From an uncultured Planctomycetaceae bacterium (GTDB lineage: Bacteria; Planctomycetota; Planctomycetia; Pirellulales; UBA1268), in assembly GCA_903885565.1 (NCBI GenBank), contig CAISJI010000092.1, forward strand, positions 1 to 35,277: a DNA stretch of 35,277 nucleotides, read 5' to 3'. The notes beneath the pieces are model-generated. The model ran no database searches and had not been told where the DNA came from. It saw nothing but the letters and a program-made list of their open reading frames with translations. Each line of letters opens with the position of its first letter. Within the stretch, counting starts at the first letter, position 1. Shown piece by piece: positions 32,510-35,277 of the stretch. The position numbers and the translations under genes were made by a program.

Positions 32510-32588
32510 GTGGACAGCACCCCGTTCGCCATCCGCCACAACAACCATTTCCGCTGCGCCATGGGACCCGCGCCGGGATGAGAACCCT

Positions 32589-33662
32589 TCACGAAAGGTC
32601 CTCACGCAGAAGAGGGCTTGCCTTGCCTACAGTGCGAACGGCAGTTCGCCCAAGAACGTCATCCCATTCGCTCACCGGAATTCCAGTCGCCCCCCGCAGC
32701 GCAATCAGATCACAACCTGCAACCACCTCGCCCGCATTGATCTGCCGAACGGTAAAAAGAGTCCGGCGGGCATACTGCCGAGCCGTCGCCTCATCCGCCA
32801 ACGCCTCCTTCTTGGACTGCCCTAAAAGCAATTGCACAAATTCACACTGCTCGCGAAAACGCCGACAGTCCGACACATCCATGGCGTGGTAGTGGTCGTT
32901 CCCGGAAAGAGTCTTATCGTATGTAAAATGCTTCTCCAGTACTGCCGCTCCGGCCAGCCATGCTGCGATCAGCGGGAGCATGTCCGGCGTTGGCCTGGTG
33001 TGGTCGGAATAACCGATGAGCCTTCCCGGAAAAAGACGGCTCAGATCACTCACCATAGCCAGATTCGCAGACTGGTAGTCGCACGGGTACTTCAGAATAC
33101 AATGCATAACGATCACATCAGCCGCCCCAGCCTCTTCAAGAATACGGATCGCGCCTTCTATTTCATCGCGATTGCTGGCACCTGTCGACATCACCACCGG
33201 CTTGTGACATTCCCCAACGGCACGCAGAAGCGGCACATTCGTGATGTCAGCGGATGCCACCTTGAAAAAAGGACAGATCGGTTCTAGAAATCGAACCGCT
33301 TCCAGATCGAACGGCGTGCTGAGAAAATCAATACCGATCTCGCGGGAATATGCCGCCAGATGTTCATAATCGCCCTTGTCGAACACGTCGTATTTTTTGA
33401 ACATCTCAAACTGTGATGGTGTTGGCTCCTCTCGAAGATCCCAATAGGCGGGACTCGTCAGCGCGGCAAGCTTTTCGGCCTTATACGACTGAAACTTGGC
33501 GGCATCGGCGCCCCCTTCCTTGGCGAGGCGGATGAGATCCATCGCACGTTCGATGCTGCCCTCGTGATTGACACCGATTTCAGCAATCAGATATGGACGT
33601 GAGTGAGGCTCGATCACCCGAGATCCCAACTGAACCGGCTGAACGTCACCGCGATCTATCAT
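32589..33662 (-). CDS. NeuB-family nonulosonic acid synthase
   Basis: This 357-residue enzyme condenses phosphoenolpyruvate with a 6-carbon amino sugar to make a sialic-acid-like nine-carbon sugar. It shows the NeuB/PseI/LegI marks: LIAEIGVNHEGS near residue 25, KFQSYKAEKL, LSTPFDLEAV, KVASADITNVPLL, VMSTGAS, GYSDHT, LEKHFTYDKTLSGNDHYHA, and a C-terminal SAF antifreeze-like domain (about 295-355; RRTLFTVRQINAGE). Which sugar (neuraminic, pseudaminic or legionaminic) cannot be told from motifs; the adjacent PseG-like domain favours pseudaminate or a relative. No clear ribosome-binding site precedes the ATG at 33662. It lies 62 bp downstream of the pyruvyl transferase gene. Confidence 0.93.
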   Translation of the reverse strand: MIDRGDVQPVQLGSRVIEPHSRPYLIAEIGVNHEGSIERAMDLIRLAKEGGADAAKFQSYKAEKLAALTSPAYWDLREEPTPSQFEMFKKYDVFDKGDYEHLAAYSREIGIDFLSTPFDLEAVRFLEPICPFFKVASADITNVPLLRAVGECHKPVVMSTGASNRDEIEGAIRILEEAGAADVIVMHCILKYPCDYQSANLAMVSDLSRLFPGRLIGYSDHTRPTPDMLPLIAAWLAGAAVLEKHFTYDKTLSGNDHYHAMDVSDCRRFREQCEFVQLLLGQSKKEALADEATARQYARRTLFTVRQINAGEVVAGCDLIALRGATGIPVSEWDDVLGRTAVRTVGKASPLLREDLS

Positions 33663-33724
33663 AGAACAGCTTTTTGAGGTGTTACGATATTCAAATCAAA
33701 GCATGAGGGAGGCCGGCACCGAGG

Positions 33725-34837
33725 TCACGGAAGAGCTTTGAGGAAGTCTGTCATTCGAGTCTTCAGCACTGAAACCCGATCCCATGGCGCACGAAACAGG
33801 CTCAGGTCGTTGGCGAGAAACGAATCCACTGCTTCCCGAAGCATGTATTCCAGGCCTGGTGAAGCTACCTGCTCATCCTCGGCGACCGGCGTCGCAGCAG
33901 CAAGGGGCTCGATCGCTGGGATAACCCACCCCCCGAGAAGTCGCCCCGCGCCGAAACCCCGAGAATCCTCCGCGAGCAAGATTGACGGCTTCCTGAGGTT
34001 TGTGCAGAGAAGATGCGCATGGACGCGGTAGCCTATATGGAGCGAACAATTGGTATAGAGCTCTATCATGCGTTCCGACGCCCCCGAGATATCGCACCAG
34101 GCTATGCCCCTGTCCATGACCCAGGCCAGCAACTGGCGGTCGGCAACTGCTGCCCTTGGCCCATACGCGGCCGTATAATCCTTCGCAGAAGGAGCGTGGT
34201 GGAAAGCTACCAGCACGTTCTCCAAGCCGAAGGTCTGGCACGCGAATTCTACGACTCGGTGAAATTGCTGCTCAAAACCGGTTCCTTCGCGACGCCCCAA
34301 CACGCCGGCAGAAACCACCACACGCGAGGCATCTCTGGCGGCGACCGGTTGGCCTGCCGGAACCTCGTCGAAAAAAAGAACCGGGCAACCCGTGACCGTG
34401 ACACGATCCACACCTGCGCAACCCAGAAAGACAGCAGCCTCGATGTCGCGCACACTGTTGCGGAGTCCGTCAGCCCTGATTCGAGCGAGCAGGTATCGGG
34501 TATCAGGCGTTGGAATCGTACCAGTGACGGCGCTCCACCGACCGTCTTTGTGATTCCACCCTAAACCCATAGTTACGATCGGCACCCGGATTCTACTGAG
34601 CGTCGGCGGCAGTAGATCATAGGGGGACACCATTCGCTGCCGAACCGCAGGACCGCCACAGAGGATCAAAGCCTTCGCAGCGTTTATCGTGGCCAACTCT
34701 GCGTCGTTGACAGGTTCCCATGAGTTGAGGTTGTGAACCTGACGATCAGGCCGCACTTGATTCAGAAGCGAGTGCGCGCTGTGCCGAATAAGGAAGTCAC
34801 CCGCGTTGTTACGCGCCCCAGTCAGAGTGACATACAT
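33725..34837 (-). CDS. Polysaccharide pyruvyl transferase family protein
   Basis: This 370-residue protein of the PS_pyruv_trans family (CsaB/WcaK/ExoV-like) adds ketal pyruvate to surface polysaccharide sugars using phosphoenolpyruvate. It begins MYVTLTGARNNAGDFLIRHSA, the typical N-terminus with the GxxNxGD loop. It has an ILCGGPAVRQRM segment, and later GYRVHAHLLCTNLRKPSILLAEDSRGFG, the family's R-x-H signature with the following acidic/Gly turn. The ATG at 34837 fits this N-terminus; the upstream open frame is not conserved. It is the first gene of the minus-strand nonulosonate run, suggesting that the surface glycan is pyruvylated or that this enzyme acts as another envelope transferase. 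Confidence 0.85.
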   Translation of the reverse strand: MYVTLTGARNNAGDFLIRHSAHSLLNQVRPDRQVHNLNSWEPVNDAELATINAAKALILCGGPAVRQRMVSPYDLLPPTLSRIRVPIVTMGLGWNHKDGRWSAVTGTIPTPDTRYLLARIRADGLRNSVRDIEAAVFLGCAGVDRVTVTGCPVLFFDEVPAGQPVAARDASRVVVSAGVLGRREGTGFEQQFHRVVEFACQTFGLENVLVAFHHAPSAKDYTAAYGPRAAVADRQLLAWVMDRGIAWCDISGASERMIELYTNCSLHIGYRVHAHLLCTNLRKPSILLAEDSRGFGAGRLLGGWVIPAIEPLAAATPVAEDEQVASPGLEYMLREAVDSFLANDLSLFRAPWDRVSVLKTRMTDFLKALP

Positions 34838-35136
34838 TGTCCCAACATCCGGTAAAATGCCGATTCTCCACGACGCAGCGCCGCGGCCGCTGGCGGGCAG
34901 GGCAGCTTCCATGACCGGCTTAGATTACACGATATCCGCCGGAAGGTCCGAGCGAACGCTCTGTGTCCAGATCAGGGGCGGTGTCTGTTCTGCTGTCCTC
35001 AGCAGTGGGCAGGCTGTGGAAAAAGTGATCGGCCGCTGGATGCGGCGGCAGACACCCTGGAAAAAGCTTGGTTTTTTCCAGGGTGTCCCGAGTGGATACA
35101 GGTCAGGGCTGCCTTTTTCCCACGGACAGCCAGTGC
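34838..35136. other. Intergenic region with hairpins, no gene seen
   Basis: These 299 bases hold no convincing coding sequence. They contain a small dyad CTGCTG-TCCT-CAGCAG near 34990-35005 and the strong hairpin at 35051-35087. The promoter of the minus-strand sugar operon should lie in the part near 34840-34930, but no clear -35/-10 pair was found. Confidence 0.6.
35051..35087 (-). terminator. 15-bp perfect hairpin, probable terminator
   Basis: GACACCCTGGAAAAA (35051-35065) and TTTTTCCAGGGTGTC (35073-35087) are a perfect 15-bp inverted repeat with a 7-nt loop (GCTTGGT). It starts 50 nt past the stop of the minus-strand DUF1559 gene and would insulate it from the sugar operon. The A/T runs are within the stem, so it could act in either direction. 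Confidence 0.7.
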
Positions 35137-35277
35137 TCACTCCGGAGCCGAAGCGACCTCGCCCCCGTTGCGGGTGCAGAGGGCCTGATAGACGTTCAGG
35201 TCGATGCCGTCGTTGAGTCGCCGTACCGAGGCATCGCCAAACAGGAAGTGGACGCCGTTGGGATGCTCGCTGGAGAA
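35137..35277 (-). CDS. DUF1559 prepilin-type protein, C-terminal fragment (runs off the window)
   Basis: The last 46 codons of a minus-strand gene are present; the rest lies beyond the window. The visible part has the DUF1559 tail: FSSEHPNGVHFLFGDASVRR, where His and nine residues lead to Asp-Ala rather than the usual Asp-Gly. It then ends NGGEVASAPE, nearly the same as the end of the complete DUF1559 protein at 10703-11833 ([10 protein letters not shown]). The N-terminal prepilin motif cannot be seen. A strong hairpin follows its stop. The family call is based on this tail alone but is quite specific. Confidence 0.82.
   Translation of the reverse strand, partial: FSSEHPNGVHFLFGDASVRRLNDGIDLNVYQALCTRNGGEVASAPE

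Noticed and set aside
34990-35005. Small dyad CTGCTG-TCCT-CAGCAG
   Set aside because: Six-base stem of this composition is expected by chance; the 15-bp hairpin nearby is the meaningful one.
1-35277. Search for tRNA, rRNA, CRISPR, insertion sequences, phage attachment sites and a replication origin
   Set aside because: No cloverleaf, rRNA-like, repeat-spacer, transposase or DnaA-box cluster was recognised by eye; a covariance-model scan would be needed to exclude small RNAs.

Overview
This window reads as a high-G+C chromosome segment of a planctomycete (Planctomycetota, possibly Pirellulales-like). The evidence is two prepilin-type DUF1559 proteins with an H-x9-D(G/A) tail, a large autotransporter-repeat protein with a PEP-CTERM sorting signal, a SpoVG with an internal zinc ribbon next to ispE, a tandem sulfatase, an ExeA-like ATPase, and several membrane or Cys-rich proteins of a planctomycetal type. 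The taxon is inferred from gene content; no rRNA or tRNA gene was recognised.

Layout. 1-2771: 3' part of a surface PEP-CTERM protein. 2878-4839 (minus): a small membrane protein, ispE and spoVG. 5056-9183: rlmN (+), two membrane proteins and an ExeA-like ATPase (-), rsmE (+). 9193-12786 (minus): a Cys-rich exported protein, a DUF1559 pseudopilin-like protein and a PepSY-TM membrane protein, possibly a metal-related cluster. 13014-16036: a GSDH-type secreted dehydrogenase, a TIM-barrel sugar epimerase and a Nif3-like protein. 16130-20462 (plus): a GT2 glycosyltransferase, a remote BshC-like protein and an Eis-like double-GNAT protein, the last two in one operon. 20540-24182: an alkaline phosphatase facing a sulfite reductase (cysI). 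24346-27139: a large membrane protein, a BrnT/BrnA toxin-antitoxin pair, then a scar made of a truncated ECF sigma-factor start and the decayed C-terminus of a paralogue of the large membrane protein. 27174-29921: one polypeptide carrying two sulfatase domains. 30098-34837: a cell-surface sugar island with a GT42/DUF115-like protein, a CMP-sugar synthetase fused to a PseG-like domain, a NeuB-family synthase and a polysaccharide pyruvyl transferase. 35137-35277: the C-terminus of a second DUF1559 protein.

How the genes fit together. The housekeeping genes (ispE, spoVG, rlmN, rsmE, nif3-like, cysI) form the backbone. The most distinctive accessory parts are: (i) the nonulosonic-acid island, where PseG-like and CMP-transferase activities are fused and the synthase acting between them is the adjacent gene; (ii) the double sulfatase, whose two halves have lost complementary active-site motifs; (iii) the GT / BshC-like / double-GNAT run, which superficially parallels low-molecular-weight thiol synthesis and lies close to sulfite reductase; and (iv) the sigma-factor/paralogue-tail scar beside BrnTA, a small rearrangement hotspot.

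Limits: assignments come from reading motifs in translated sequence, with no database search. Start codons are judged from ribosome-binding sites and family length. Promoters and hairpins were found by eye and are tentative.
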